A stretch of 64,000 bases of DNA, from positions 1,015,356 to 1,079,355 of the forward strand of contig CM035358.1 of the NCBI GenBank assembly GCA_020137815.1. Reading direction: 5' to 3'. Shown one piece after another: positions 1 to 11,498 of this stretch (position 1 is the first letter of the stretch; the number at the start of each line of letters is the position of its first letter). The notes beneath the pieces were generated by a model that made no database searches, was not told where the DNA came from, and saw nothing but the letters and a program-made list of their open reading frames with translations. Both the position numbers and the translations under genes were made by a program. The stretch comes from Hormiphora californensis. Taxonomy: Eukaryota; Ctenophora; Tentaculata; Cydippida; Pleurobrachiidae.

Positions 1-15
1 GACAGATAAAGTGAA

Positions 16-21
16 ATGGAC

Positions 22-70
<49 letters not shown>

Positions 71-82
71 TAGAGATAGAGA

Positions 83-176
<94 letters not shown>

Positions 177-441
177 GATAGAGATAGAGATAGAGATAGA
201 GATAGAGATAGAGATAGAGATAGAGATAGAGATAGAGATAGAGATAGAGATAGAGATAGAGATAGAGATAGAGATAGAGATAGAGATAGAGATAGAGATA
301 GAGATAGAGATAGAGATAGAGATAGAGATAGAGATAGAGATAGAGATAGAGATAGAGATAGAGATAGAGATAGAGATAGAGATAGAGATAGAGATAGAGA
401 TAGAGATAGAGATAGAGATAGAGATAGAGATAGAGAGAGGG
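16..441. repeat. GA / GAGATA satellite tract
   Basis: The first 160 bases are mostly (GA)n. From about 160 to 434 the sequence is a near-perfect array of the hexamer GAGATA (about 45 units). The open frame across it (alternating Glu-Ile) only reflects the period being a multiple of three and is not a gene. Confidence 0.97.
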
Positions 442-678
442 AGAGGGAAATATTTGACATGTTGAATTTGACATGACCTACTCAATACAACAAGACATGA
501 CGTCTTCCCCTATTATAACCTGTCGATTTTATAATTTTTATTTTACCGGAGTCGCCTTCATCTCCCTGAAATCCAAATGATTTCATCTCTCTCCCTTTCT
601 CTCCCTCAAAATATATTCGGACAATATTAATTATAAAATGAACTATGGATTTAACCCTTTCTCTTAGTTATCTAGAAC

Positions 679-1609
679 ATGATAGAGATCACGTGCAATG
701 ACAGGCTGGGGAAGAAGGTCCGTGTGAAGTGTAATAATGATGATACAGTGGGAGATTTGAAGAAGCTAATTGCGGCTCAGACCGGTACTAACTGGGAGAG
801 GATTGTCCTGAAGAAGTGGTACACCATCTTTAAGGTAACTATTTGTTGTAACCAGGAACCGACCGAACCAAATAAACAACCAATCAGAGCTCGCTATTTA
901 GGTCACGTGACTGGTTATCAGCCAATCAGGGACCAGTATTTCCTGATTCGGTCGGTTCCTGGTTGTAACCCTCCTTTGTTTCGCCGTGTGGGGCGCGGTG
1001 AAACAGGGTCGACCAAGGCTGTAACTATGATCTCGACTTGCCTTGTTCGACCCTCTCTCTAACAAAATCTCGACTAGCTTTCCCTAAATTTGGTATCAGG
1101 ATCTTTCATAGTTATCAATATCCAATATCCAATATTCAGGCTCTTATCTTTCTTGCCTAGAATCCCTGGTATCCATATCTGTCCCAATCTGAACTTGACA
1201 AGTGACAACTTCCCAGAGCTCCCTCTCCTCCTAATCCTACTTCTCTCACCACTTTATCGGAGCTAGTTCTCATTCCAATATCTCCAACCTGCCAAGTGCC
1301 ACCGTCCCCCGTTTTGACAGTTCGCCCCCAGACGCCCCATAACCTCAACTCGGTTATACGCTACAAGACAACCCACAACCTTCCCCATTATGCCCCAAAC
1401 CTCCCCCAATATCCTCTCCTAACCCCCTCCTAACCTCCCCCATTATCTCCCTCCTAACCCCCTCCTAACCTCCCCCATTATCTCCCTCCTAACCCCCTCC
1501 TAACCTCCCCCATTATAATCTCCCTCCAATTATTCCCCTCCAGGACCACATTGCCCTGAGTGACTACGAGATCCACGATGGATGCAACTTGGAGCTGTAC
1601 TATCAATAA
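679..1609 (+). CDS. UBL5: Ubiquitin-like protein 5 (UBL5/Hub1), two exons
   Basis: Exons are 679..834 and 1544..1609, joined in phase 0 to 222 nt, which gives 73 residues, the length usual for UBL5. The protein starts [19 protein letters not shown] and ends in the double tyrosine YYQ, which replaces the diglycine of ubiquitin. Hub1/UBL5 is known as a non-conjugated ubiquitin fold that binds spliceosomal partners and modulates pre-mRNA splicing; in animals it is also linked to the mitochondrial stress response. The donor follows TATCTTTAAG and the acceptor is a pyrimidine-rich ...CCCCTCCAG. The intron carries a 109-bp MITE (853..961) and a C/T-rich tandem repeat just before the acceptor. The start ATG is the first in frame and matches the family N-terminus exactly. 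No frame damage is seen. Confidence 0.97.
853..961 (+). mobile_element. 109-bp hAT-like MITE, copy 1
   Basis: The ends are CAGGAACCGACCGAA and its inverse, with a central CACGTG palindrome. It is flanked by the 8-bp direct repeat GTTGTAAC, which fits a hAT-type target site duplication. It lies in the UBL5 intron. Confidence 0.9.
1376..1530. repeat. Pyrimidine-rich tandem repeat before the UBL5 acceptor
   Basis: Two to three copies of a unit of about 45 bases (CCCATTATCTCCCTCCTAAC and similar) run up to the 3' splice site of UBL5. They extend its polypyrimidine tract and supply several branch-point-like TAAC sequences. Confidence 0.75.
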
Positions 1610-2487
1610 ACAAAGAGACACGTACAAAACTATATCTAAATGTCAGATGCAGGGCGGGCCTAGTGAGAGTCTTCGTGGGGGTGTGGCCAGGGTGGGCAAG
1701 ATGAGAGTCTGGAGTGGTGGTGCTCATGAGAGTGGTTAGAGAGTTTGTTGAGACTCTCCCAGCACAGAACGAGTTATTGAGAGAGTGAAAGGTGCGGGGG
1801 ATGCTTATTGCATAAAACTAACGAAGCTCTGTATGATTGGTACATGTGCGTCAGAGAGGGGGACAGGGGTGGGGGATATTATTAGAAGGGGTGTGCAGAT
1901 ATTGCGAGACTATTTATCAAATATGACAAGCGTTTTCAAGCTGTCAAATCTTGTTTTAAAGTATTTAAAGTTTTAGATTCCATAGTTTAAAAGGCCAAAG
2001 CATAATAGGCATCCCATAATTTAACTCCATTTCCCTCTGCTTAGCAAATGTCACGCTAAAGGATGCTTGGGGGATGCTCGTTCGATAGAAAAGGTTGAGT
2101 TGTGTGTCAAGCGATTCAAGGGAATATGATTGCTCAAAGATAATTTGAGTGAAATGTTCTGGGGATGTTTGCTTGAGGTCAGAGAGGGTGACGATAATCT
2201 TTGAGGTAGCCAAACTTAACCATCTAGCACCAGACAGGGCAAAGAAGGCGTAATTTATACAGTGGTTTTTAGATCTTACTTCGATATTCTTTTATTTAAT
2301 TGTGGTTATATTTTTCAATTTCACATCAATGGTGTCTTGATCCCCTTCCTCTAGACCATAATTCCCTTACCTCCCCATGAAAATTATGAACTCTTTTTCC
2401 TCCAATTTATGATAACCCCTTTCACTTTATGATCTCAATGTCACTAAACCTAGTTCACTGTGTCTAACATTTCTCACACTTTTATAG
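1610..2487. other. Intergenic, no gene recognised
   Basis: This stretch lies between UBL5 and the next plus-strand gene. Only short open frames without splice support are present. A 5' exon of the next gene could lie here, because the ATG exon at 2497 is preceded by a plausible acceptor (TTTATAG at 2481-2487). Confidence 0.5.
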
Positions 2488-2496
2488 CCTGAAGTG

Positions 2497-3259
2497 ATGG
2501 CTCGAGGTAAACCGGAGCACGGGCACTTTAGGTGGAGCTGGTTCAACAAACATAGGGCTAACATTCATTTTGCAATGGTAAGTAATTAACACATGGCTAA
2601 CATTCATTTTTAAATGGTAAGTCACATCCCAAAACACATCAAAACTTCTCCTCGATATCTAGGTATCACATTCGGAACATGGAAGATGTTTGTCTTCCCT
2701 TCTATCAAACTGACCTGCAGATTCCATTGAAAACTAACCCCTGGCACATTTCAGTTCTTCCTGGCTGCCGGTCCCATTCCCATAACCTACATGTACATGA
2801 TCAGGAACTGGGAGAAGAAGGAATACAACAAAATATTGGTTAGTTAATGGCCAAATAATTGTTAGGCCATCATAATCTGTTCTTGTTGAGTCAGTGTTAT
2901 TCTTCCTCTTCGCGTGAGACTGAGAGATATTATGCACACCTTCGATTGACTGTATAATTGTAAGCCGGTCGACACTGTCTTCTCCCCATGATTGTCTTTG
3001 GAGCTCCTCCACCCCACTGCTCTAACTCGAGTTAACTCCTCAAGTCCAACCCTAACCCCCTCCCTCCCCTCAGTGGCACTCGACCATAACAGACTCAGCA
3101 GACCCGGGTTACCTGGCTCGACTAAACCAGGGTCTCACCGACCCAGACAGCATCAGGGAGAAACTGACCAAACTGGACCACTCCAAGTTCATGCCTCACC
3201 TCCCTGCTGATGATTACGTGGCGCCAAACCATGGGTTGAGAGGCCGTGTTGGGTGCTAG
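2497..3259 (+). CDS. Small single-membrane-segment protein, possibly a mitochondrial accessory subunit
   Basis: Exons are 2497..2577, 2755..2838 and 3074..3259, all phase 0, with good GT-AG borders; 351 nt give 116 residues. The N-terminus (MARGKPEHGHFRWSWFNKHR) is basic. Next comes one hydrophobic segment (about residues 28-43, FFLAAGPIPITYMYMI), then a charged soluble tail rich in Asp and Lys. The order basic N-terminus, single membrane segment, WEKKEY and hydrophilic tail resembles small accessory subunits of respiratory complexes I or IV, but I could not match it to a named family. The reading frame stays open upstream to an acceptor at 2486-2487, so an extra 5' exon is possible. The donor of exon 1 is duplicated about 39 bases downstream, and the end of exon 3 is duplicated just after the stop. 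Confidence 0.75.
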
Positions 3260-3320
3260 AGTAACATTCAACCAAACCATGGGTTGAGAGGTCGTGTGGG
3301 GTGCTAGAGTAACATTCATC
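3222..3320. repeat. Tandem duplication at a gene 3' end
   Basis: The segment AACCATGGGTTGAGAGG...GTGCTAGAGTAACATTCA occurs twice in a row. The first copy encodes the last residues and stop codon of the gene ending at 3259; the second copy lies in its 3' UTR. Confidence 0.85.
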
Positions 3321-3682
3321 TTGTGAGAAGAGAAGGGAATTGTGTTTAGGTATCAAGGACAATAGTTGTGAGTTTGGACAGTATTTTGTAGCCATATTGT
3401 TGAGGAGCTGCGCCATTTTGTAACTTATTATGATCACATTACATTGAACGATTAGTGAAATCAGATCCGTTTTAGTTTGTTATAGATCCGTATACAGTCA
3501 CGTGCAACACAATCACTCGCCAATCCCTCCGTTTCTCTCCTCATGTTCCCATCCCGTTAACTACAGTTCCTTGTCGATTATATTATCTTAACACCAGATG
3601 ATGAACGAACTCTGCAAGAAGAAGATAAGACGAAGAGAAGCAAGTCTTGTCAAGTCACATTATATCAAGTCTTGTCAAGTCA

Positions 3683-4833
3683 GGGGCTCTTCGACGAAAC
3701 TTTAAGCACACTTAATAAATAAGCTCTCTTTAGAGTTACACAAGGAAAATTTTTCAGACTTGTCTCGAGAGGGGTGTCGTCGAACGCTTTCCAAAACCTC
3801 ACTTTAGGTCCTTGGTGTGAACCACGTGTATACCACGTGAAGCCCCGGATCACCCCTCGTGTATCGGTGTAGAAAACCAATCAGGGGATCGAAACTGGAC
3901 ACGTGATAGGATTTCCATTACATGGGTTTACAAAGGCGTCAATTTGGTCACGTGTAGGGTTCACCAGCCAATAGTGTTAGCGAGATATCACACCAGATTG
4001 GGGGTGAAGAAGAAGTTTGACTTCCATTTCTCAAGATTCAAGAAATTTCAAATCTTCAAAACTCTTACTGTTACAGTAGCTGGCAATGAATGTTATAGCG
4101 GACAAATAGAGATCTAACATTGATTGTTCATTATGAAAAATCAATAAACCTATACACTCCTTTTTGTAAGTTGCAATATTATTTAGGACGGGTGAGATGA
4201 ATACTGAATAGATAGTCTGCTAGATGAAGAGATAAACAGTGAAAGTATAGTAGTAGTTCACTGTTCATCTTGTCCTGCGGGCCAAAAGGAAAAAAACTGA
4301 ATTCATCCACATCTTATCTGTGAGAGTCTAATACAGATGGTGTATGCTGTATGGGCTTGGCTGAAACCCCAAACTAGTGCCTCAATATTGTGGTTGAGTA
4401 GAGATAGCTAACTGGGGGACAAGGATCAGTGCCATTTTATCTTTCTTCTACATGCGAGAAGCAAAATATACACTGTTTTGTAGCATCTTTTACTTGCCAG
4501 CGCTGTCTTGTCTACCATTAAGTCTCCTCTGGAGGAGACTTAACAAACCTCACTTTTCTCGATATTTTAGTGAGATATTGCGTGAACTATGACGTCATTG
4601 TCGCTTCAATTTGGCCCAAATCACGTGATTTTACCACGTGATTAGGGGTTACGCAAGGTTTGGAGAGCTTGTGTAAAACTTCGCTTACTACCCCTCAATT
4701 TTCACTAAGCAAGATTTCTAAAAAGTTTCGTCGACACAAACCATGCTTAAGGGGTGTGAAAATCAATTAGAAGGTGTGAAAGGAGAGTTACGCAACGTTT
4801 TTTAGTGTGCTTAAAGTTTCGTCGAAGAGCCCC
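3683..4833. mobile_element. 1.15-kb non-autonomous DNA transposon with 30-bp terminal inverted repeats
   Basis: Bases 3683..3712 (starting GGGGCTCTTCGACGAAAC) are the exact inverse of 4804..4833. The interior has further imperfect sub-terminal inverted similarity and several CACGTG motifs, but no open frame of useful length, so it is non-autonomous. I could not find a clear target site duplication, so the superfamily is left open. Confidence 0.85.
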
Positions 4834-5338
4834 AGATATTCTGGAGAAGCAAGTCTGCTGTCGTCAAATCACAAGAGCTCTCTTCCCCTTGTTGAGCAAC
4901 TCAACTCTTCCCCAGCTGGGTGATAATATAAACCACCCAAATTAAGAGTTGTAGAGAGGAGGTAGTTGTGTACCCCGTGTTCAATCACCGTCGAGGAAGC
5001 ACTTCCTCATGCCACTAATCCTGTCTCACTCAACTAGGTAGGTTAAACTCTACTAGGATGAGAGAGTGTGGACGGTTGTCAAATATTTAATGAATATTTA
5101 ATCCGTTTTTTTATTTCTCCCTCTCCTAGCTAAATATTTTATCTTGATCCATGACAACCATTAAATCCAACAGATTGAACTAGAAGGAATAAAGAGTTGA
5201 AATACCAGAAATGGAGGAGGAGCGAGTGGCTTTTATTTGTGGAACAATCATGAATGGATGTCATGTGGAGCCACTATCGACAATGTGGAGCCACTATCGA
5301 CAATGCCTGTTATAGGGGAACCAGGTAAATTGAATTTA
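4834..5338. other. Intergenic, no gene recognised
   Basis: There is no splice-supported open frame here. A short direct repeat (GTGGAGCCACTATCGACAAT) occurs twice at about 5264-5303. Confidence 0.5.
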
Positions 5339-5494
5339 CAGTCGGACCCCGAATTAGGGACACCCTCGGGGGAAAGGCTCTTGTCCACTAAATCGGGGTG
5401 TCCACTAAATCGGGGTCAAATAAGGTTAATTTCCTATATCGGGGGAAAAAAATCCTGTCCCTAAATCGGGGGCCCCTAAATCGGGGTCCGACTG
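5339..5494. mobile_element. Tc1/mariner- or pogo-like MITE (CAGTCGGACCCCGA family), copy 1
   Basis: It starts CAGTCGGACCCCGAATTA and ends with the inverse, TAAATCGGGGTCCGACTG. It is flanked by TA on both sides, as expected for a TA target duplication. Internal repeats of CTAAATCGGGG show nested or internally duplicated structure. Confidence 0.8.
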
Positions 5495-5732
5495 TAATTA
5501 ATTTGTTGTTTCTGTTTTCAAATTACACTGTTTTTTCAGTTGTGATCATATCCCCGATTTACCGGGAGGATTTTCAAATAAGTATCCCGGTAAATCGGGG
5601 TTCTACTAGCTACAGCTGTAGCAATATAAATTGTTCAATACCTTCCATTGGCGCGTGTATTATATCAGTCAATTAATTATAAACGGTGCTTCTAATTTTA
5701 CTTGATCCTCGTCCCTTCTATCATTAGGATTC

Positions 5733-5743
5733 TCTCTCTCTCA

Positions 5744-5800
<57 letters not shown>

Positions 5801-5906
5801 TATATCTCTCTCTCTCTCTCTAACTTTCTATCTCTGTCTCTCAAGTGTATGACGTTGATTGCCAAACTGTCCTTGATGGATTACATTTGTAGATCAACGG
5901 AGAGAG

Positions 5907-5958
<52 letters not shown>

Positions 5959-5966
5959 TAGAGAGA
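5733..5966. repeat. CT tract followed by GA tract
   Basis: A (CT)n run at about 5733-5832 is followed at about 5905-5966 by a (GA)n run. The two could pair as a long imperfect hairpin. There is no coding content. Confidence 0.9.
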
Positions 5967-6247
5967 AGGGAGTGATGGTACAAACTTGACCCTATAATAC
6001 CATGTATCATGATCAGTTGATTATCGAGTTTGTTGTAGTTTGTCGACAGTTTGGTTGGAATTCGCATCTTATTTTTCCAGATAATGCAGGTTGGTCCTTA
6101 ATTTCTGAACCCAGTTAGGCTGAAACATTGATACTTGAATTCGAAGATAAAATTAGAAAAAAAGTGACAGTTGAATTTTACAAAATCATTCTTCCAATAC
6201 AAAAATATCTGCTGATACCAATTCGCCTAAATCCTATCAGAGCTTTG

Positions 6248-6396
6248 GCCTGACCCTATTAAGGAGTGCACGAGAACTGTCGCCAGAGCAATTGGCCCTG
6301 TCAGGCCAATGCTCTGACCACAGTTTTCGCGCGCTCTGCTTATTTGAGAGAAATGAGAATAGGGTCAGGCCAATGCTCTGACAGAATTGGCCTGAC
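6248..6396. repeat. Short inverted-repeat element with TGTCAGGCCAATGCTCTGAC motif
   Basis: GGCCTGACCCTATT near the left end is inverted as AATAGGGTCAGGCC near the right end. The motif TGTCAGGCCAATGCTCTGAC occurs inside it, is nearly repeated at the right end, and recurs at about 32810-32829. It is probably a degraded MITE. Confidence 0.6.
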
Positions 6397-6401
6397 AACC
6401 T

Positions 6402-6656
6402 CTATCCCAATCCACTATGAAACGGGCTCTGTTGGTCAATGAATGAGATCCTCTTCTTCTTTTGAGATTCAATACTGTCCTTCCTTCCTAAACTACCCCT
6501 CCTCAGCACAATTATACTGGTGTCCTGATCAGGTGTTGTGAGATCCTCTATGGGTGGTGGTGTGTCATGGAGGCTCTCTAGCGGTGTTGGGTCCGGGTAG
6601 TGTTTGGGTTGTTTGATGTTTCGTTCTCCCCACTTGACCCGATTGTAGTAGACGCC
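6402..6656 (-). CDS. Terminal exon of an unassigned minus-strand gene
   Basis: A clean acceptor (TTTCCATTGCAG) on the minus strand opens an 85-codon phase-0 frame ending in a stop at 6402. The peptide begins GVYYNRVKWGERNIKQPKHY and continues with a Pro/Asp/Thr-rich stretch and a basic RRGSLGRKDS region, which looks like a disordered phosphorylatable tail. I do not recognise the family. A possible upstream exon is at 8031..8155 (minus), but its exit phase (2) does not fit this phase-0 acceptor, so at least one exon between them is missing or the two are unrelated. Confidence 0.55.
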   Translation of the reverse strand, partial: GVYYNRVKWGERNIKQPKHYPDPTPLESLHDTPPPIEDLTTPDQDTSIIVLRRGSLGRKDSIESQKKKRISFIDQQSPFHSGLG

Positions 6657-7327
6657 CTGCAATGGAAATATATATCTAGGGATCCGTATCGGTTTATAAA
6701 ATCTAGGACGCAATTGATTACCCAGAGCATTGGCTTGACCATATATATATATATATTCTCATTTCGGAGGGCACGAGAACAGCAGTCAGAGTGCAGTAGC
6801 CTGGCAGTTTACCTTTTGCTCGGCAGGCTGGCTACCAGTGCACCCCATAGGAAAGTTTATCACTTGTTGGGATTCTGTATCCGCCAATCTAGTAAGCTCT
6901 ATGCCATTTCATAGACCTCTGTCTGCGGGAAACAAAATTAAATCGATGTGCGGTACCTGTATTATTTGATCAAATAATACAGGTACCTCAATTGAGGTAT
7001 ACAAATACCCTTTAATTTCGAAGGTTAACAGTCAAAGACATTAAGCTATTCAAATGCAATCTTTATAGCTTGCATGTTTCATAATCAAGTGTGCTACTCA
7101 CGAAACGTCGAGAAAACAAGAGGAAGGAATTGTACTGCATTGAGAGAATGAGTAACAAACAATATTCATACAGAGAGAGGAAAAGAGTGAGGGAGAGAGA
7201 AAGAGAGTGTGTGTGTGTGAGGGAGAAAGAAAGAGCTCAGAGACCCGGAAAAGTGAGGAGTTCACATTACAATTTGAAACATCTGGAGTTCTATACTGCT
7301 GACGAATAAAACAGGAATTGTATCCCG

Positions 7328-7640
7328 TTAGAGAAAGCAAGAAGATAGTGGAATAGACATGCAGGCTGTCATCACATGCTCACCAGTTACACAGAGATAG
7401 AGAGAGATAGTAGAGAGAGAGATAGTGTTAGAGAGAGAATATGTAGAGAGAAAGCCTGAAAGCACACAGATCAGAAACAGAAATAAAGAGAGTTTAGAGA
7501 TAGAGACAGAAAGAAAGCACAGAGATAGGGACAGAAAGAAAGCACAGAGATAGAGACAGAAAGAAAGCACAGAGATAGATACAGAGAGAAAGCACAGAGA
7601 TAGAGACAGAAAGAGATAGTTTAGAGATAGTATCACAGAA
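7328..7640. repeat. AGAAAGCACAGAGATAGAGACAG tandem repeat
   Basis: About five copies of a 30-base purine-rich unit (AGAGATAGAGACAGAAAGAA plus AGCAC and similar) occur around 7495-7610, embedded in GA-rich sequence. The open frame on the minus strand is repeat-encoded and not believed. Confidence 0.8.
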
Positions 7641-8030
7641 ACTGTAGCACTTCGGTAACTGTTATATATGCAGTGTATATTCTACGTCAACTGGCAGTGT
7701 ATGATATTCAATGTGTATCAGGTGTCCGATGAACAATCCTGATAAAAAACCTCCCAACAGAGTATATCCCTTAGACCGCTAACTTCTATTCAAGTTGCCT
7801 GCGAACAACAAAACTTATTAAAACATATCATTCCCCGTGGTGTTATTCGGTCCTTGTTATACAATATGGTCTGTAACCTCATCTCACCACAATATATGTA
7901 GCCCAAATATATCCTGATTTTATTTGACCACAGCTATCAGATTTATATGTATCCTGATCGCGAGACAAGATGATTCAATCTTGGGGAACTAAAAAGAAGC
8001 TGTGAAGATCTTGTCAGGGTTGCTACTTAC

Positions 8031-8155
8031 ATGGTGTATTTCTCATTAAACAGGATGATGATCATTGATAAGTATGGGTTCTCGAGAATTCTCTGATGTT
8101 GGGAGATGTTAGGAAGATGTTCTCTGTGTAACATGATTGGTCTCCTGCTTCTCAT
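8031..8155 (-). CDS. Possible exon of an unassigned minus-strand gene
   Basis: On the minus strand an open frame beginning at an ATG at 8155 (MRSRRPIMLHREHLPNISQH) runs to a consensus donor (ACCAT/GTAAGT) at 8030. It includes the hydrophobic stretch YLSMIIILF. It may belong with the exon at 6402..6656. No family is recognised and the start is uncertain, because the frame stays open a few codons upstream to an acceptor-like TTACTAG. Confidence 0.3.
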
Positions 8156-8603
8156 AACATGGTTCTAGTAATATTTACAGGCCTGTGGGCCGAACAAGGT
8201 TCTTCACTCTATGCGACATGTCTCGGTTCGCCGCTTGACATAACATGTCTCTCTCGTACACTGGATCAGATGATATCCAAGGAAGATGAGATATATACAG
8301 GGATCTGTCGAATATATATATCTTATCCGTGATCTTATTCCTGTCATTCATTGATCCATATTCGTGTGTGTATGAAACGCAGGTTGTTGTTGTTGTACTT
8401 GTTGGGATGCTACAGTAGTAGATTGTCACAATACGATACTTGTTACTGCATTAACCGAATCGTTGGTCTGATTGAATTTGAATATTTCGAGATATATTGT
8501 AAACCTGCAATATATTTCCGTGTTTCAAAACTTTTATTAACTGATGACGTATACGGAATGTGCATGATCCAACGGTATAAACGTGTTCAGTGAGAAAGTA
8601 GTG

Positions 8604-8622
8604 GGAGAGAGAGAGATAGAGA

Positions 8623-8664
<42 letters not shown>

Positions 8665-8730
8665 GATAGAGAGATAGTGAGAGAGAGAAAGTGAGAGAGA
8701 GGGAGTGAGAAAGATAGTGAGAGAAAGAGA
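8604..8730. repeat. GA microsatellite
   Basis: This is an interrupted (GA)n run of about 125 bases. Confidence 0.95.
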
Positions 8731-9673
8731 GTGTGAACATGATCGACAGGGAGACCAATTCAATTAACTACAAGCACCTTGCATGCCAATATCCGTATAA
8801 CGTATAGTGCGGTTCCCAAGACCTTTTAACCTGTCTCAATATCCCTCGTGTTAGGCTCCTCCTCCTTCATAAAGATGATTATATACTCGAGAACACAATT
8901 AAAAAGATAGAAAGATAGCGAGTGATCGTCGAGTTAACTGAGTTTTGATCAGCTTGCTGTGTGTATGCGGTTTTTGTTAAAATCCACGATCCGGGGCTAG
9001 TAATAACGTGAGAAGAGATACAAAGCGAGATAGAGAATAGAGATACAAAGCGAGATAGAGAATAGAGAGAGAGGGAGATATTGTTGGTCAGTGAGCTAGC
9101 TGGTAATCGTCTTTTTAAACCAGGTTTTTTGTTCTAGCACTTCTATTTCTATTGCATAGATGGGTTTTAAATGTATCACTTGCCAATATACGATATTACC
9201 AATTTCTCCTGCTCAATTCTACCATTGATCGAGACCTGTCGATAGATATAGATATCTGCTGCCTCTGTTTTAAACTTGTCCCACCTTGATTTAAACTTGC
9301 CTGATCGTTCCACCAAGATCCTGGTACTGGAATACTGTGTAAGTGATTGAGCAACCGGTCCAATATTGTAGTGATTTTGTGTGCATGTGATAGATGCTTT
9401 ATCGGTAAATTTCAAAGGGGTATATCGGAAGCATGTGGTGTTGTAATAGACATGCTTGATGTTAGATCGTAATAATTTTTACCATCTATCACACTCATAC
9501 AAACTTGGGGAGAAGTAAAGTACACAATATCTCATAAAATTTAGGACCCTTCTAATAAGACCCTTATCCACATGTATGCACAGTTCAACAAAACAAGATA
9601 AAGAAAACGTGGAACAATTCTTGAACCCAGAACTCGTATGTAACTATATTGATTTTACACCTCACAGCACCTG
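8731..9673. other. Intergenic, no gene recognised
   Basis: The sequence is AT-rich with one short duplicated segment (GATACAAAGCGAGATAGAGAATAGA twice at about 9018-9066). There is no splice-supported coding sequence. Confidence 0.5.
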
Positions 9674-11498
9674 TCAAGGGCTCCTAGAGTGATGATAGTG
9701 ACAGATAGGACACTCTCCGTGTACCAGACCATTGCTAAAGGATACCGTCTTCTTCTGTTGATCAGGGCTAGAGTGTAGTATCCTCGAGTTGAAACTCAGC
9801 TGGTCTTCCAGAAGCTCTGAAAAGTGTCAAGTATTATACTTGACAGTATAATAGTGACATAAGAATTGGACTAGGAGTTCTGAAACACAAGCACGTCATT
9901 TTGGAATTGAGAAGAAGATGCCGCTAACTTAGCTGAAGATGCCACTGAGTGAGATAATACAGTGGAAAAGTGATGAAAATGCCACTTGAGTAAGATGATC
10001 TTCAACCTTACTTCATTCGCATGCAGTTCATTTAGCGCAGCTCTGATCACAAAGACAGGACACTCTCAAATGAGTCATTGTCTAGTGCATTACCATTCTC
10101 CGCTTGGCTGAGTTGAAGGCGTTCCAACAGACCACTCTTCTCACCATCCCATCTTCGCTTCTCCGCCTCTACCCGGATCTCTCTCCGTGCTGCCGTACTT
10201 TCTTCCCGGAGTTCATCTAGAATGGATTTCACTTCATCACCGGTATATTTCATAGCATTGTATTCTCTTGTATATTTCATGGGGCTGTTATATCCAGAGG
10301 GCGGTATAATGGGGTATTCAGAGGTGAAATGCGCTACAGCCCTGCAGGTTTTATAGCATTATCATTTTGGCCGGTATGGGGAGAGGGAAGTATAGGGCGG
10401 GAGGTATATAAATATAGTCTGTTGAGTACTGGTCGGCAACAAATTACTGACACTTTACACTTCACCATCTACTGCACTACTAGACTACAGCTGCTACACA
10501 TGAGCACATGTGTGTATGTGTTTACTAGTCCATAACATTTAATGGCAATATATTTGCATATCCGGTTGATTGATGAGTATAGCGCATTATATTATACAGT
10601 TATCAGTTTTTGTTAATTAGAATTTATTGAGGGGATCGTTTCAAATCTGGCCTAATATTATACAGGTACGGCTAGATGTATAGCGTGTATCTAAAAACAT
10701 AAGTTCTAACTGTACGGTGATGTTTTGGTAGATGCCTATAATTAGTCAGGTGTCAGACATACTATCAGTATTGCTTCAATGCCATACCACGATCAGGAAT
10801 GTATATGACCTAGTGTGGTTGCATTATATGATGTCTCTCCAATGATCATACTCAGTAACATTATTATATTGTGTACCTGCCTGTGTCCTTAGCTCCTCAA
10901 TCATGCCCCTCAGTTTGATTGTTTCCTCCCTTTCATCCTCCACAAGACCTTCACTCCGCAAACAATCAAGGGTTAGATTCCGAACTTGGCCCTAAAATGT
11001 ATGTTACAGTGTTACTATTCACATGAAATATTAGACACAAGGGTTGGATACGAAATAATTTTTGTCTCACAAACCTTCAAGTCGAAGTCTGATGATCTCT
11101 TGCTCTGTTAGTTTATTTTGAAGTTCAGCCACTTTCCGTTCCAAAATATCCTTATCAGTCAAACCGGTTGGTTGGACATTTCCATTCACCGCCGTAGATC
11201 TACCAGCGTGTCGGCTCTTCTCTCCCCTAGAATCATCATGATTGGTTGACGATAACTTCTGTTTTATGTCATCAATGACAATGGAGGGATCCGTTAGCTC
11301 GCTGGTGTCCGATTTGTCGATTGATTTGGGTTTCGCCAATCGAAATTCAGCTTTTTTCAGTTCATTAACGATGCTTTTTCGGGCGTTGTCCGAGGCTTGA
11401 GTCCTGAAACGAGACAACCGAGATACATTATATGATTTTCTGCCATTTGTTGCTTCTTACCATAACTCTCGGGTCAGTAGAAACTTATTCCGGTTCAT
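9674..11498 (-). CDS. Coiled-coil protein with C-terminal CxxCxHH motif, five exons, complete
   Basis: Minus-strand exons in transcript order are 11461..11498, 11075..11403, 10877..10984, 10094..10216 and 9674..9816. All have GT-AG borders and matching phases; 741 nt give 246 residues. The start is MNRNKFLLTRELWTQAS. Residues about 40-90 are Ser/Asp/Lys-rich and probably disordered. Residues about 95-200 are Glu/Arg/Leu-rich heptad-like helix (for example RREIRVEAEKRRWDGEK), so a long coiled coil. The last residues hold GECPICHYHH, a possible small metal-binding knuckle just before the stop. The third exon needs the acceptor GGGCCAAG rather than the stronger TTTTAG seven bases earlier, which would break the frame. 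Function is unknown; the architecture fits a centrosomal, ciliary or cytoskeletal scaffold, but that is inference. Confidence 0.8.

Noticed and set aside
16-465. 149-codon open frame of Glu/Ile/Arg repeats
   Set aside because: It is created by the GAGATA/GA microsatellite; there is no start context, splice sites or non-repeat sequence.
7091-7340. Short minus-strand exon candidates between 6656 and 8031
   Set aside because: Acceptor/donor pairs exist (for example 33 nt at about 7107-7139), but none gives phases that connect the exons at 8031..8155 and 6402..6656.
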